DNA from: 0-14-0-80-60-11 sp049322355
Lineage (GTDB): Bacteria > Desulfobacterota > Desulfobaccia > Desulfobaccales > 0-14-0-80-60-11
Assembly: GCA_049322355.1 (NCBI GenBank)
Contig: JBMORG010000025.1
Span: 91,601-155,600, forward strand
Direction of reading: 5' to 3'
DNA: 64,000 nt
In this document: one piece after another, positions 44,324 through 53,434 of the stretch
Position numbering within the stretch: position 1 is the stretch's first letter
How the letters are laid out: each line of letters starts with the position of its first letter
Translations under genes and position numbers: made by a program
Notes under the pieces: generated by a model
Database searches by the model: none
What the model was told of the DNA's origin: nothing
The model's input: the letters and a program-made list of their open reading frames with translations, nothing else

Positions 44324-45391
44324 ATGTTAAAAGAAGTCATTTATAAGGTAGTTAACCGGCAGGATTTGACTGAAGCCGAGATGGTCCGGGCCATGGAGAT
44401 TATCATGGGCGGGGAGGCTACCGAAGCTCAGATCGGGGCCTTTATCACGGCCCTGCGCATGAAGGGCGAGACCGTGGACGAGATCACTGCGGCGGCCAAA
44501 GTCATGCGGGCCAAGGCCACCCGCATCCCCATCAGTGACGGGCTCATCGATCTGGACCGGGATGAGATCAATGTGGACTGGGAGACGGTGGTGGACACCT
44601 GCGGCACCGGCGGCGACGCCACCAGCACTTTCAACGTCTCCACCACCACCGCGTTTGTGGTGGCCGGCGCGGGGCTCAAAGTCGCCAAACACGGCAACCG
44701 GGCAGTATCAAGCCGCTGCGGCTCCGCGGACGTCATCGAGGCGCTGGGGATCAACCTGGCCTTGACCCCGGACCAGGTGGCCTGGTGCATCCTGGAGGTG
44801 GGCATCGGGTTTCTCTTCGCCCCCCAACTCCACGGGGCCATGCGCTACGCCATCGGCCCCCGGCGGGAGATCGGCATCCGCACCATCTTCAATATTCTGG
44901 GGCCGTTGACCAACCCGGCCAATGCCAATGTTCAGGTGCTGGGGGTCTATGACGCCCGGCTTACCGAGCCCCTGGCCCAGGTGTTGGGCAACCTGGGGGG
45001 TAAAAGCGCCTTTGTGGTCTTTGGCGAGGGCTCGTTTGACGAAATCAGCATTGTGGGGCCTACCCGGGTGAGTCAACTCAAGGATGGTGTCGTGCGGACC
45101 TACGACATTGCCCCAGAGGACTATGGCCTAAAACGAGCGATCTTGGCGGACATCAAGGGCGGGGATGTCTTTGACAATGCCCGTATTGTGCGCAAAGTCC
45201 TGGCAGGGGAGGGGGGGCCTCGGGAAGACATGGTGGCCTTGAACGCAGCCGCGGCCTTTATCGCCGCAGGCCTGGTTCCCGACTTTCCCGCGGGAATCGA
45301 ACTGGCCCGGGAGACCATTCACTCGGGCAAGGCCATGGCCAAGCTAGAAGCTTTGATCGAGAAAAGCAAGTCGTTTAGCAGTGAAATATAG
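44324..45391 (+). CDS. trpD: Anthranilate phosphoribosyltransferase
   Basis: 355 residues. The PRPP-binding loop VDTCGTGGDATSTFNVSTTT lies near 88-107 and KHGNRAVSSRCGSADVIEAL near 124-143; both are diagnostic. It joins anthranilate and PRPP. Start ATG with AAGGGAGTT. It opens the second block of the trp locus (D-C-F). Confidence 0.97.
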   Translation: MLKEVIYKVVNRQDLTEAEMVRAMEIIMGGEATEAQIGAFITALRMKGETVDEITAAAKVMRAKATRIPISDGLIDLDRDEINVDWETVVDTCGTGGDATSTFNVSTTTAFVVAGAGLKVAKHGNRAVSSRCGSADVIEALGINLALTPDQVAWCILEVGIGFLFAPQLHGAMRYAIGPRREIGIRTIFNILGPLTNPANANVQVLGVYDARLTEPLAQVLGNLGGKSAFVVFGEGSFDEISIVGPTRVSQLKDGVVRTYDIAPEDYGLKRAILADIKGGDVFDNARIVRKVLAGEGGPREDMVALNAAAAFIAAGLVPDFPAGIELARETIHSGKAMAKLEALIEKSKSFSSEI

Positions 45392-45442
45392 GGCAGGCGC
45401 ATCGCTGCCAACCTCTTTGATTCCAAGGAAAGAAGCAGTTTA

Positions 45443-46222
45443 ATGAATTTTCTAACAAAAATCGTGGCCCATAAACTGGCGGACTCCGAGCGGTTGTTTG
45501 CCTCCGGAGTGATTGAGGCCTTCAAAGCCGACATCGGCCGGCGTCCGGCGCCCAAGAGCCTCAAGGCCGCCCTGGATGCCACCACCGGTCCGGCCATCAT
45601 CGCGGAGATCAAACGGGCCTCCCCCAGTAAGGGGGATCTGGCATTGGGCTGGGATCCGGTGGAGTTGGCCCAAATCTACCAGGCCAACGGCGCTGCGGCC
45701 ATCTCGGTGTTGACGGAAGTCCACTATTTCAAAGGCGATCCAGAATTTATCCGTATGATGCGCCCGGTGATTCAACTCCCCATCCTGCGCAAGGATTTTA
45801 TATTAGAGCCTATTCAGGTTTACGAAACTGCGGCGCTGGGGGCCGATGCGCTGCTACTTATCGTCAGCCTGCTGGAGTTAGGGCAACTCCGGGCCTTGCT
45901 GCTCCTGAGCCGCTCCCTGGGGCTGGAGGCGTTGGTCGAGGTCCACACCGCGGCGGAAATGGAGACTGCGCTGACCGCCGGGGCCAGTTTGATCGGCATC
46001 AATTCCCGGAACCTGCATACCTTTGAGATGTTTCCGGACCGGGCTCTGGAACTGGCTCCCCTGGCCCCGGCGGGGGTGACCCTGGTGGCCGCCTCGGGAA
46101 TAAAGTCCCGGGCCGACCTGGACCGCTATCTGGCTGCGGGCATCCGGGTCTTTCTCATCGGGGAAAGCCTGGTGACCCAAATAGACCCGGGTGCGGCGCT
46201 GCAGGAGTTTATCAAGGGATAG
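45443..46222 (+). CDS. trpC: Indole-3-glycerol-phosphate synthase
   Basis: 259 residues, (beta/alpha)8 barrel. IIAEIKRASPSKGDLA holds the catalytic Lys and SPSKG phosphate-site motif; ISVLTEVHYFKGDPEF, LPILRKDFILEPIQVYE and GINSRNLHTFE follow in the right order. GIKSRADLDRYLAAGIRVFLIGESL is the C-terminal phosphate-binding part. Not fused to TrpF, which follows 48 bases later. Confidence 0.97.
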   Translation: MNFLTKIVAHKLADSERLFASGVIEAFKADIGRRPAPKSLKAALDATTGPAIIAEIKRASPSKGDLALGWDPVELAQIYQANGAAAISVLTEVHYFKGDPEFIRMMRPVIQLPILRKDFILEPIQVYETAALGADALLLIVSLLELGQLRALLLLSRSLGLEALVEVHTAAEMETALTAGASLIGINSRNLHTFEMFPDRALELAPLAPAGVTLVAASGIKSRADLDRYLAAGIRVFLIGESLVTQIDPGAALQEFIKG

Positions 46223-46269
46223 GATGGTAGCTCACGCAAAGGCGCAAAGAATCAAAGACAACAATAGCG

Positions 46270-46890
46270 ATGGTCAGGATAAAAATTTGCGGGATCACTA
46301 ATCCGGAAGACGCGTTGCTGGCGGCGGATTTGGGAGCCGACGCCCTGGGGTTTATTTTTTATGTCAAAAGCCCCCGGTATGTGGCTCCTGAAGCGGCCCG
46401 GGAGATTATCGCCCAACTGCCCCCCTTTGTGGTGAGCGTTGGGGTCTTCGTGGATGAAGCGGCCGCGATAGTACAAGAACTGGCAGCTAAGGTGGGCCTT
46501 GACTGGGTCCAATTGCACGGCCAGGAATCTCCGGATTATTGCCGGAGACTGGGCCGGCGGGTGATCAAGGGGTTTCGCATAAAAGATGAAGGCTCTTTGA
46601 GCGAGTTGGAACCTTACCGTGACGCAGTCCAGGCCTTCCTGCTGGACACCTATAAAAAAGGGCAGATGGGGGGCACGGGAGAGACTTTTGACTGGCAAGT
46701 GGCCCGGGAGGCCAAGGGGTTTGGCCAGGTTATCCTGGCAGGGGGCCTGACGCCCTCCAACGTGGCCCAGGCTATTGCCGTGGCGCAACCCCAGGCCGTG
46801 GATACCGCCAGCGGCACCGAAGCCGCGCCGGGGAAGAAAGACCATGAGAAACTCAAGAATTTTTTTGAGGCAATAAAGCAAACTGGTTAA
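46270..46890 (+). CDS. trpF: Phosphoribosylanthranilate isomerase
   Basis: 206 residues beginning RIKICGITNPEDALLAADLG with the catalytic Cys7 region; LGFIFYVKSPRYV, LDWVQLHGQESP, LLDTYKKGQMGGTGETFDW (catalytic Asp) and LAGGLTPSNVAQAI complete the family pattern. The next gene starts at its stop codon. Confidence 0.97.
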   Translation: MVRIKICGITNPEDALLAADLGADALGFIFYVKSPRYVAPEAAREIIAQLPPFVVSVGVFVDEAAAIVQELAAKVGLDWVQLHGQESPDYCRRLGRRVIKGFRIKDEGSLSELEPYRDAVQAFLLDTYKKGQMGGTGETFDWQVAREAKGFGQVILAGGLTPSNVAQAIAVAQPQAVDTASGTEAAPGKKDHEKLKNFFEAIKQTG

Positions 46891-47445
46891 GTGCTCGGAA
46901 AATTTGACATGCGGATATGGACGATCCTTGGAGAAATCCTGCCGATTGTTGGGACCGTGGCGCTTTTGGGGCTGTGGCTCTATCAACAAACCGAGATTGA
47001 GCGTCGTACCGGAGAATTGCAGCGGTTGTTATCGGCCCGGTCAGTCTTCCAAACCTATCAATCTAACAATGCCTTGTTTAACGCCATCAATGAATTGAGT
47101 GGCCAGAATCAGAAGGCGTCGGAACAGGTACGGGTATACCAGATGTACAACTATGAACTGGGCCTGGCAGCTATCGAAGAAGCGCTCCCTGCATCTGACA
47201 AGGCCGATATCCCGCCCCGCACGGAAGCCTACGACTCATCTGTAGAGCTGCAAAAGAAAATGGAGCAGTTGCAAGAAAGACTGGGAAAATTACAAGTCAA
47301 GCTGGGGGAAAGGGAGAAAAACATCCGCGAGGCAGCCAGTTCAGCAAAGAGGACCTATCTGGGGATATACCTGGGGATTTCCCTCGTCACTATACTGGGG
47401 GCCATCTGTAAAGTCATAAATACTTTGTCGGCGGTCCCCAAATAA
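46891..47445 (+). CDS. Hypothetical two-helix membrane protein with coiled-coil middle
   Basis: About 184 residues from GTG at 46891 (or 178 from the ATG at 46909). A membrane helix (ILGEILPIVGTVALLGLWLY) is followed by a hydrophilic helical part with a strong coiled coil (VELQKKMEQLQERLGKLQVK, about 112-145) and a second membrane helix near the end (YLGIYLGISLVTILGAICKV). No family recognised. It starts at once after trpF and so is probably co-transcribed with trpDCF, although nothing ties it to tryptophan. The overall plan matches the protein encoded at 26865-27656. Confidence 0.65.
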   Translation: MLGKFDMRIWTILGEILPIVGTVALLGLWLYQQTEIERRTGELQRLLSARSVFQTYQSNNALFNAINELSGQNQKASEQVRVYQMYNYELGLAAIEEALPASDKADIPPRTEAYDSSVELQKKMEQLQERLGKLQVKLGEREKNIREAASSAKRTYLGIYLGISLVTILGAICKVINTLSAVPK

Positions 47446-47499
47446 AAAAATGATAGTGATCTGTTTCCTGACCAGATGGACTCAGAATTTGGGCCATAA

Positions 47500-47630
47500 T
47501 TCCCCCTCCCCTGGTGGGAAGGGGTTGAAGGGAGGGGGAAGTAAACCTACAACTAGAAGCGGAATATAGTGAAATCATTGAAATTTAATCACCCCCACCC
47601 TAACCTCCCCCATCAAGGGGGAGGGGATTA
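47500..47630. repeat. Family A composite repeat, copy 5, inverted
   Basis: CCCCCTCCCCTGGTGGGAAGGGG ... CACCCCCACCCTAACCTCCCCC ATCAAGGGGGAGGGG. Read on the minus strand it has the same order of blocks as copies 1, 2 and 4. Lies in the trpF/membrane-protein to trpB gap. Confidence 0.75.
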
Positions 47631-47720
47631 TGACTATCCAACCGGCTAGCTAATTGCGAAACAAACTACTAATTGCGATGACAGCTGAAGGCTGACCGCT
47701 TTTATCAAAAGGAGGTTTAT

Positions 47721-48914
47721 TTGTTACCAGACAGACACGGTAGATTTGGGCGATATGGGGGTCGGTTTGTGCCAGAGACCCTGATACCGGCCCTGTTGGA
47801 ATTGGAAGAAGCATACCGCAAGATCAGCCGCACCACGGAGTTTCGTCAGGAGTTATCCTGGTATCTCAAGGATTATGTGGGCCGGCCTACGCCCCTGTAC
47901 TTTGCCCGGCATTTGACCATCGAACTGGGGGGCCCGCAGATTTTTATCAAGCGGGAAGACCTGGCCCATACCGGGGCGCACAAGATTAATAATACCCTGG
48001 GCCAAGGGTTGTTGGCCCGGCGTATGGGCAAAACCCGGCTCATTGCGGAAACCGGAGCCGGCCAGCACGGAGTGGCCACCGCCACGGTAGCGGCCCTGTT
48101 GGGATTGGAATGTGATATTTATATGGGTACCGAGGACATCCGGCGCCAGCGTCTCAATGTTATACGCATGCAATTGTTAGGTGCAACGGTGGTGCCGGTG
48201 GAGTCGGGCAGCCGCACCCTGAAGGATGCCATGAACGAAGCCATCCGCGATTGGGTCACCAACGTGCGCCACACCCACTATGTCCTGGGGTCCGTGGGGG
48301 GGCCGCATCCTTATCCCATGATCGTCCGGGACTTTCAGTCTGTCATCGGCCGGGAGGCCAGGGCCCAGTTGCGGCGGCGCACCGGCAAGCTGCCCCAATG
48401 CCTGGTGGCCTGTGTCGGTGGGGGGAGCAATGCCATGGGGTTGTTCCATCCCTTCGTGGACGACCCGGTGCGCTTCGTGGGGGTGGAAGCGGCAGGCCAT
48501 GGGCTCCAGAGCCATCATCATTCCGCCACTCTGGTAGCCGGAACCGTGGGAGTCCTACACGGGGCCTTCAGCTACCTCTTACAAGACCCCTGGGGCAACA
48601 TTCAGGAAGCCCATTCACTGGCGCCGGGGCTGGATTATCCGGGGGTGGGTCCGGAGCACTCTTACTTCAAAGATACCGGTCGGGCAGAATACGTGGCGGT
48701 GACAGATACCGAAGCTTTGGAGGGGTTTAAATTGCTCTCCCGGACCGAAGGCATTCTCCCCGCCCTGGAGAGCGCCCACGCCATTGCGTATCTCTCGCGG
48801 CTGGCCTCCGAATATTCTCCTGAAGACCTTATAATCGTCAATCTTTCCGGCCGGGGCGACAAAGACGTGGACGCGGTGGCCGAGGCTCTGGAGGTGTCCG
48901 GTGAACCGCATTGA
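47721..48914 (+). CDS. trpB: Tryptophan synthase beta chain
   Basis: 397 residues from a TTG start set by AAAAGGAGG five bases upstream. GRYGGRFVPETLIPALLELE is the N-terminus; the PLP lysine lies in HTGAHKINNTLGQGLLARRM (near residue 87). LVACVGGGSNAMGLFHPF binds the cofactor phosphate. It condenses indole with serine. The long TrpB1 form pairs with TrpA, which overlaps its end by 14 bases. Confidence 0.98.
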   Translation: MLPDRHGRFGRYGGRFVPETLIPALLELEEAYRKISRTTEFRQELSWYLKDYVGRPTPLYFARHLTIELGGPQIFIKREDLAHTGAHKINNTLGQGLLARRMGKTRLIAETGAGQHGVATATVAALLGLECDIYMGTEDIRRQRLNVIRMQLLGATVVPVESGSRTLKDAMNEAIRDWVTNVRHTHYVLGSVGGPHPYPMIVRDFQSVIGREARAQLRRRTGKLPQCLVACVGGGSNAMGLFHPFVDDPVRFVGVEAAGHGLQSHHHSATLVAGTVGVLHGAFSYLLQDPWGNIQEAHSLAPGLDYPGVGPEHSYFKDTGRAEYVAVTDTEALEGFKLLSRTEGILPALESAHAIAYLSRLASEYSPEDLIIVNLSGRGDKDVDAVAEALEVSGEPH

Positions 48915-49698
48915 CAGGGTATTCAAGCAACTCAAGACCAAAGGGGAAAAGGCCTTGATTCCCTTCCTCACAGCCGGGGACCCGGATCTGGCTACCACCC
49001 GGGCTTTGGCGCTGGAGATGGCCGCCCGGGGCGCGGATATTCTGGAGCTGGGTGTGCCCTTTTCCGATCCCCTGGCCGACGGCCCCACCATCCAGGCCGC
49101 CAGCCTCCGGGCCATGCAGGGAGGGGTGCATCTGGAAGATGTTCTGAATCTGGCAGGGGACCTGCGGGCCCAAACTCAGATTCCCCTAATCCTCATGGGT
49201 TACTATAACCCCATCTTACAGTATGGGTTGGAGCGCACCGCCGCCGCAGCCGCAGCCAGAGGGGTAGACGGCTTCATCATCCCGGATTTGCCCCAGGAAG
49301 AAGCGGGGCCCTGGCGGGTAGCGGCAATGAAGGCCAAAATTGCCACGGTTTTCCTGGCAACCCCCACCAGCGGGCCGGAGCGGGTTAAGCAGATGGGGCG
49401 CATTACCAAGGGATTTCTCTACTATGTTTCGGTAACGGGAATCACCGGGGCGCGCAGCGAGCTGCCCCCGGATTTGGCGGAATCTCTTAAGGAAGTCCGC
49501 TCCTTAGTGAAATGCCCTTTGGCTGTGGGCTTCGGCATTTCTACACCGGAACAGGTGGCAGCTCTCGCCCCTTATGTGGATGGGATTGTGGTGGGCAGCG
49601 CGATTGTTCAGAGGGTGGCCCGCCTGAAAGGGCCGGAACTGATTAAAGAGGTGGGCGATTTCATTGCAGCCCTCAAGGCGCCCTTGCGGGGAAAGTAG
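48901..49698 (+). CDS. trpA: Tryptophan synthase alpha chain
   Basis: 265 residues, GTG start inside the end of trpB. The catalytic Glu is in DILELGVPFSDPLADGPTIQ (near 50) and the catalytic Asp in EDVLNLAGDLRAQ or the following GYYNPILQYG region; VGFGISTPEQV and GSAIVQRV bind the phosphate. It splits indole-glycerol phosphate and feeds indole through the tunnel to TrpB. Confidence 0.98.
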   Translation: MNRIDRVFKQLKTKGEKALIPFLTAGDPDLATTRALALEMAARGADILELGVPFSDPLADGPTIQAASLRAMQGGVHLEDVLNLAGDLRAQTQIPLILMGYYNPILQYGLERTAAAAAARGVDGFIIPDLPQEEAGPWRVAAMKAKIATVFLATPTSGPERVKQMGRITKGFLYYVSVTGITGARSELPPDLAESLKEVRSLVKCPLAVGFGISTPEQVAALAPYVDGIVVGSAIVQRVARLKGPELIKEVGDFIAALKAPLRGK

Positions 49699-50197
49699 AA
49701 AAGGGTGGATAAGGCCCATCGGCACAGGCTGGAAGCCTGTGCTACAAATACTTTTCATTTTTTCGAGTCATGGAGCGAATGCCAAAAGTTTTTTCCGTTA
49801 TTGCGAATAAGCTAAAAACCAAAATCCCCCCTCTCCCCCCTTTGTCAAGGGGGGGGAACTATATGGAATTGCACTTAAAGTCCCCCTTTGAAAAAGGTTG
49901 ATTTATACCAATTTGCCACCATAGAGGTAAAATGAACAATTTTTATTATAGAGGCGCATATGCGTGTGTGCCCTCATCCAGGGCGGACACATGGGTCCGC
50001 CCCTACAAGCGATAAATTACTTTTATGAACGCAACTTGGTATTAGGGGGGATTTAAAAATCAGCATTCGGTAAAAATTTATGGTAAACGCTATGGGTTCA
50101 TAAACCATCACGAGGGTTTCTTGTCATACTGAGCGTGGTGAAGCATCTCGCATTATGAGATTCTTCGGTCGCTTCGCTCCCTCAGAATGACATTAAA
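49699..50197. other. Gene-free region packed with repeats
   Basis: Order: degenerate family D palindrome (49722-49743), C-rich/G-rich pair (49826-49903), family B element (49905-50042), then 50103-50190 with GAAGCATCTCGCATTATGAGATTCTTCGG palindromic sequence ending in CTCAGAATGACA, which also occurs in the insertion at 33149-33336. Confidence 0.6.
49905..50042. mobile_element. MITE-like element, family B copy 2
   Basis: ATACCAATTTG at the left and CAACTTGGTAT at the right end enclose a family C double palindrome. It shares about 130 bases with copy 3 at 50695-50826 in the same orientation. Confidence 0.6.
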
Positions 50198-50695
50198 ATG
50201 AATATGGCTCAGGCTATCCAAATCCGGGAAGCCCGTAAAGATGAACTGGCAGAGATCGAAACCCTGGTGAAGGACGCCTACCAGGAGTTCCAACCATTCA
50301 TGCCGGAAACGGTTTGGACAGGATGGATGGCTAATATCAGTGAAGCACTGAGGGCTCCCGGTGCCTTGGTACTGGTAGGGGAACGGGAAGGACAAATCCA
50401 GGGGGCAGTGACGTTCTTTCCTGACGCCGCTCAGGCCCACCAGGGACATTGGCCCACCGGGTCAGGGGCCATACGGATGCTGGCGGTGCGGCCGGCCAGC
50501 CGGGGCCAGGGTTATGGGGTCCGGCTCACCCAGGCCTGCCTCGACCTAGCTCGGGAACTCGGGATCGGCACCATTTTTCTCTATACCGGGACCTTTATGG
50601 AAGCCGCCCGGCACCTCTATGAAAAGCTGGGCTTTAAGCGAGCCCCGGAATTCGATAGGGAGCCGGGCCCCATCGCCTACCGGCTGGATCTCTAA
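50198..50695 (+). CDS. GNAT-family N-acetyltransferase
   Basis: 165 residues with the acetyl-CoA loop IRMLAVRPASRGQGYGVRLT (about residues 91-110) and the family ending AARHLYEKLGFKRAPEF. The acceptor substrate is unknown. The gene sits exactly between two direct copies of a MITE-like element; the stop codon TAA at 50693-50695 is the junction with the right-hand copy. The start may also be the ATG two codons later. Confidence 0.9.
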   Translation: MNMAQAIQIREARKDELAEIETLVKDAYQEFQPFMPETVWTGWMANISEALRAPGALVLVGEREGQIQGAVTFFPDAAQAHQGHWPTGSGAIRMLAVRPASRGQGYGVRLTQACLDLARELGIGTIFLYTGTFMEAARHLYEKLGFKRAPEFDREPGPIAYRLDL

Positions 50696-50826
50696 TACCA
50701 ATTTGCCACCATAGAGGTAAAATGAACAATTTTTATAGAGGCGCACCTGCGTGTGTGCCCTCATCCAGGGTACACATGGGTCCGCCCCTACAGCGATAAA
50801 TTACTTGTATGAACGCAACTTGGTAT
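50695..50826. mobile_element. MITE-like element, family B copy 3
   Basis: ATACCAATTTG...CAACTTGGTAT, nearly the same as copy 2 but 6 bases shorter. Begins on the last base of the acetyltransferase stop codon. The remaining bases up to 50984 hold no gene. Confidence 0.6.
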
Positions 50827-50984
50827 AACGCCAATATTGTCTCTCCCACCCGCTTCCCTGTAATGCAGATGGTGCAGTGCTTTTGCCTAATCTGGAAGCC
50901 TGATCGGGCATCTTCTGAAAAGAAACCCCGCGGTCTTTTAGGCGCGAGGTATCCTTCATTTTAAAATATTGTGTATGAAGATCG

Positions 50985-51362
50985 TTACTCTTGCTTTCCC
51001 GGCAGCTTCAATGCCGTTCTTTCGCCGAACCAGAAGCCGACAATGGTCCCGAATACCCCCATAAAAGCGGAAAAGATTTCGCCCCAATTCGATATTTCCT
51101 TGAAGAATGGGATTATGATCAGGAAAATAAACGTGAAACTCAACAGCAGGGTGAGTATGGGCCGCACAGCTGCGCGAAAGCCTGGAAGGGAGCCGCGGTC
51201 CGGTGTCAGTATCTCAATTTTGGCGTCCACTTCTCTATCTGTTAGTATCTTGTTCCCTATCTTATTCTGCAAGTCCTTGATTTCGGAGTCCGGTTTTCCC
51301 GACTCTCGCATGGCCTTTTCCACCGCGTAGTCAATAATTGGCACCAGATCATTCTTATCCAT
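50985..51362 (-). CDS. Holin-like membrane protein (three-helix GTA/phage type), tentative
   Basis: 125 residues. The first 65 are hydrophilic (ending LTPDRGSLPGFRAAVRPILT); two to three membrane helices follow (LLLSFTFIFLIIIPFFKEI; FSAFMGVFGTIVGFWFGERT). The end, VGFWFGERTALK, is typical of small three-helix holins found with phages and gene-transfer agents. An AAGGAGG site precedes the ATG. No phage genes are nearby, so it may be a domesticated or unrelated membrane protein. Confidence 0.5.
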   Translation of the reverse strand: MDKNDLVPIIDYAVEKAMRESGKPDSEIKDLQNKIGNKILTDREVDAKIEILTPDRGSLPGFRAAVRPILTLLLSFTFIFLIIIPFFKEISNWGEIFSAFMGVFGTIVGFWFGERTALKLPGKQE

Positions 51363-51425
51363 GGTCGTCCTCCTTAAAACCTGGTTGTGCAGTGCAAGAG
51401 CCCCTAATAATAAAGAAATAAGATA

Positions 51426-51444
51426 ATGATTAGTAAATAATCAT
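51426..51444. promoter_or_regulatory. Inverted repeat upstream of the holin-like gene
   Basis: ATGATTA-GTAAA-TAATCAT, seven-base perfect arms in the AT-rich leader of the minus-strand gene, about 65 bases before its start. A possible operator. Confidence 0.35.
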
Positions 51445-51562
51445 GGCATTACGATAAAAGCAAGACAAAGTTGATTAAAGTTTATAAAAATAGTTTATAT
51501 AAATTAAATAGTTTCGTCTGAACGGAGAGGACAGGATGGTCAGAAAGAAAAATAAGGGATTT

Positions 51563-52660
51563 TTATAGGTAACCGGAAACCAATAGATCCACGCCCAGAC
51601 GGCGGACGCTGAGGTTCCTGGCGATATGGGCTTCTCCCAGGTGCGCGACCCCCTGACCGCCCACCGTTCCCGGTGCGTTTCGGCCCCCGAGAATCTTGGG
51701 GGCATAAAAAAAGTTAAACTGGCGGACCAATCTCTGGTCAAAGAAAGCGCCCAAAGTTTCGGCTCCCCCCTCCACCAACAGGCTCTGAACCTGGCGCTCC
51801 CCCAAGGATTGAAGCAACGCCGGCAGGGAGACCCGCCCGGCATCGGCAGGGAGCACCATGACCCGAATCCCCTGGTCTTGATAGGCTCTGATAGCATCCG
51901 GCGGCGCCTGGCCGGTGGTGGCTACCCAGGTGGGAGCCGGGGAGTCAAGGTGGAGGAGGCGGGCGTTGAGGGGCAGGCGCAGACGGCTGTCCAGAACAAT
52001 CCGGATGGGATCGCGGCCGCGCCTCCGGGGCAGCCGGACAGTAAGTTGGGGATTGTCGGCCAGGACGGTGCCGATTCCCACGAGGATGGCATCTACTTGG
52101 TGGCGCAGCCGATGCCCGTAAGCCCGGGCAACCTCCCCTGTGAGCCATTGGGACTCGCCAGTGGCGGTGGCGATTTTCCCGTCCAGGGAGCAGGCTGCCT
52201 TAGCTATGACCCAGGGCTGGCCGGTATTCACCCAGTGGAACCAGGCTTCATTTAACCGCCGGGCCTCGACCTCCAACATCCCCAGGGTTATACCAACGCC
52301 CTGGGCGGCCAAAAACTCGGCACCACCGCCGGTGACCCGGGGGTTGGGGTCCCGGCTGGCAATGATGACCCGGCGCACCCCCGCGGCCAGGATGGCCTGG
52401 GTACACGGCGGGGTGCGCCCTTGATGGTTGCAGGGCTCCAGGGTGACGTACAGGTCAGCCCCCCGGGCGGCCTCGCCGGCATCCCGCAAAGCCTCCACCT
52501 CGGCGTGGGGCAGCCCCGCCCGGCGATGATAGCCTTTGCCGACTACCCGACCTTCTTTGACCACCACCGCGCCCACCATGGGGTTGGGGGAGACCCAGCC
52601 TGCGCCCCGAATAGCAAGCTTTAAAGCCATCTTCATGTATGTAGCATTGATTTCTGTCAT
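51563..52660 (-). CDS. ribD: Riboflavin biosynthesis bifunctional deaminase/reductase
   Basis: 365 residues. The N-terminal zinc deaminase has HAEVEALRDAG (zinc His and catalytic Glu) and TLEPCNHQGRTPPC (two zinc Cys); the C-terminal reductase starts near 150 (KAACSLDGKIATATGESQWL) with LLVEGGAETLGAFFDQRL near the end. It carries out two middle steps of riboflavin synthesis. It is the last gene of the minus-strand fabG-acpP-rpiB-glyA-nrdR-ribD run. Confidence 0.97.
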   Translation of the reverse strand: MTEINATYMKMALKLAIRGAGWVSPNPMVGAVVVKEGRVVGKGYHRRAGLPHAEVEALRDAGEAARGADLYVTLEPCNHQGRTPPCTQAILAAGVRRVIIASRDPNPRVTGGGAEFLAAQGVGITLGMLEVEARRLNEAWFHWVNTGQPWVIAKAACSLDGKIATATGESQWLTGEVARAYGHRLRHQVDAILVGIGTVLADNPQLTVRLPRRRGRDPIRIVLDSRLRLPLNARLLHLDSPAPTWVATTGQAPPDAIRAYQDQGIRVMVLPADAGRVSLPALLQSLGERQVQSLLVEGGAETLGAFFDQRLVRQFNFFYAPKILGGRNAPGTVGGQGVAHLGEAHIARNLSVRRLGVDLLVSGYL

Positions 52661-52783
52661 GGCAAAAAATCGGGCGGAAAGGGGAAACAGGAAAAAGGCG
52701 GAAGAATTGGACAGGATTCACTTTTCATCCTTTTGCCTTTCTCCTCAAAGTAATTGAAGGTTTTGACATTTGAGACTTTATTG

Positions 52784-53251
52784 TTAGGTCTTTTCTTTTC
52801 GGCTGGCCAAAAGGTGGCGGATCTCTTCCATAAAATCGGTGGCGTCCGTGAAGTGCCGGTAGACCGAGGCAAAGCGCACGTAGGCCACCTCGTCCCACTG
52901 GCGCAGTTGGGCCATCACCCGTTCGCCGATCCAGGTGGAGGCGATTTCCCGCTCGCCGCTCTCCAGCATCTCCCGCTCCAGGCTGTCCAGGAAATTTTCA
53001 ATGGCATCGATGGAAACCGGGCGTTTCTCGCAGGCCTTGGTAATACCTTCGTAGACTTTGGAACGCTGAAATGGTTCCCGGCGCCCGTCTTTCTTGACCA
53101 CCAGGGGCATGGTCTCCTCCACCTGTTCATAGGTGGTGAAGCGCCGCTGGCAGTGGAGGCACTCCCGCCGCCGCCGGATGGCGTTGGCCTCCCGGCTGGG
53201 CCGGGAATCTATGACCTTATTGTTGGTGCTATGGCAATAGGGGCAGCGCAT
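52784..53251 (-). CDS. nrdR: Transcriptional repressor NrdR
   Basis: 155 residues: zinc ribbon MRCPYCHSTNNKVIDSR...CLHCQRRFTTYEQVE (residues 1-44) and an ATP-cone domain (VVKKDGRREPFQRSKVYEGI onwards). NrdR represses ribonucleotide reductase genes when dATP is high. Start ATG with AGGA. The position between glyA and ribD is widespread in bacteria. Confidence 0.98.
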   Translation of the reverse strand: MRCPYCHSTNNKVIDSRPSREANAIRRRRECLHCQRRFTTYEQVEETMPLVVKKDGRREPFQRSKVYEGITKACEKRPVSIDAIENFLDSLEREMLESGEREIASTWIGERVMAQLRQWDEVAYVRFASVYRHFTDATDFMEEIRHLLASRKEKT

Positions 53252-53380
53252 GTCCTATCTTCTAACAAAAATGGGGTTCAGTAAATAGTAAATTTGGGGC
53301 GGAGGCAGGAGAGTATCAACTTGTTCCCAGGTTGCACTTGGGAACATTAATGGATGCCAAGCGCAGCTTGGCCGGTAATG

Positions 53381-53408
53381 CGTTCCCAAGCTGGAGCTTG
53401 GGAACGAG
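53381..53408. repeat. Family F palindrome, copy 2
   Basis: CGTTCCCAAGCT GG AGCTTGGGAACG in the glyA-nrdR gap; a degenerate partner at 53321-53345 (TTGTTCCCAGGTTGCACTTGGGAACA). Confidence 0.75.
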
Positions 53409-53434
53409 GTTTGTTAGGCGAGGTCGTCTTAAAA

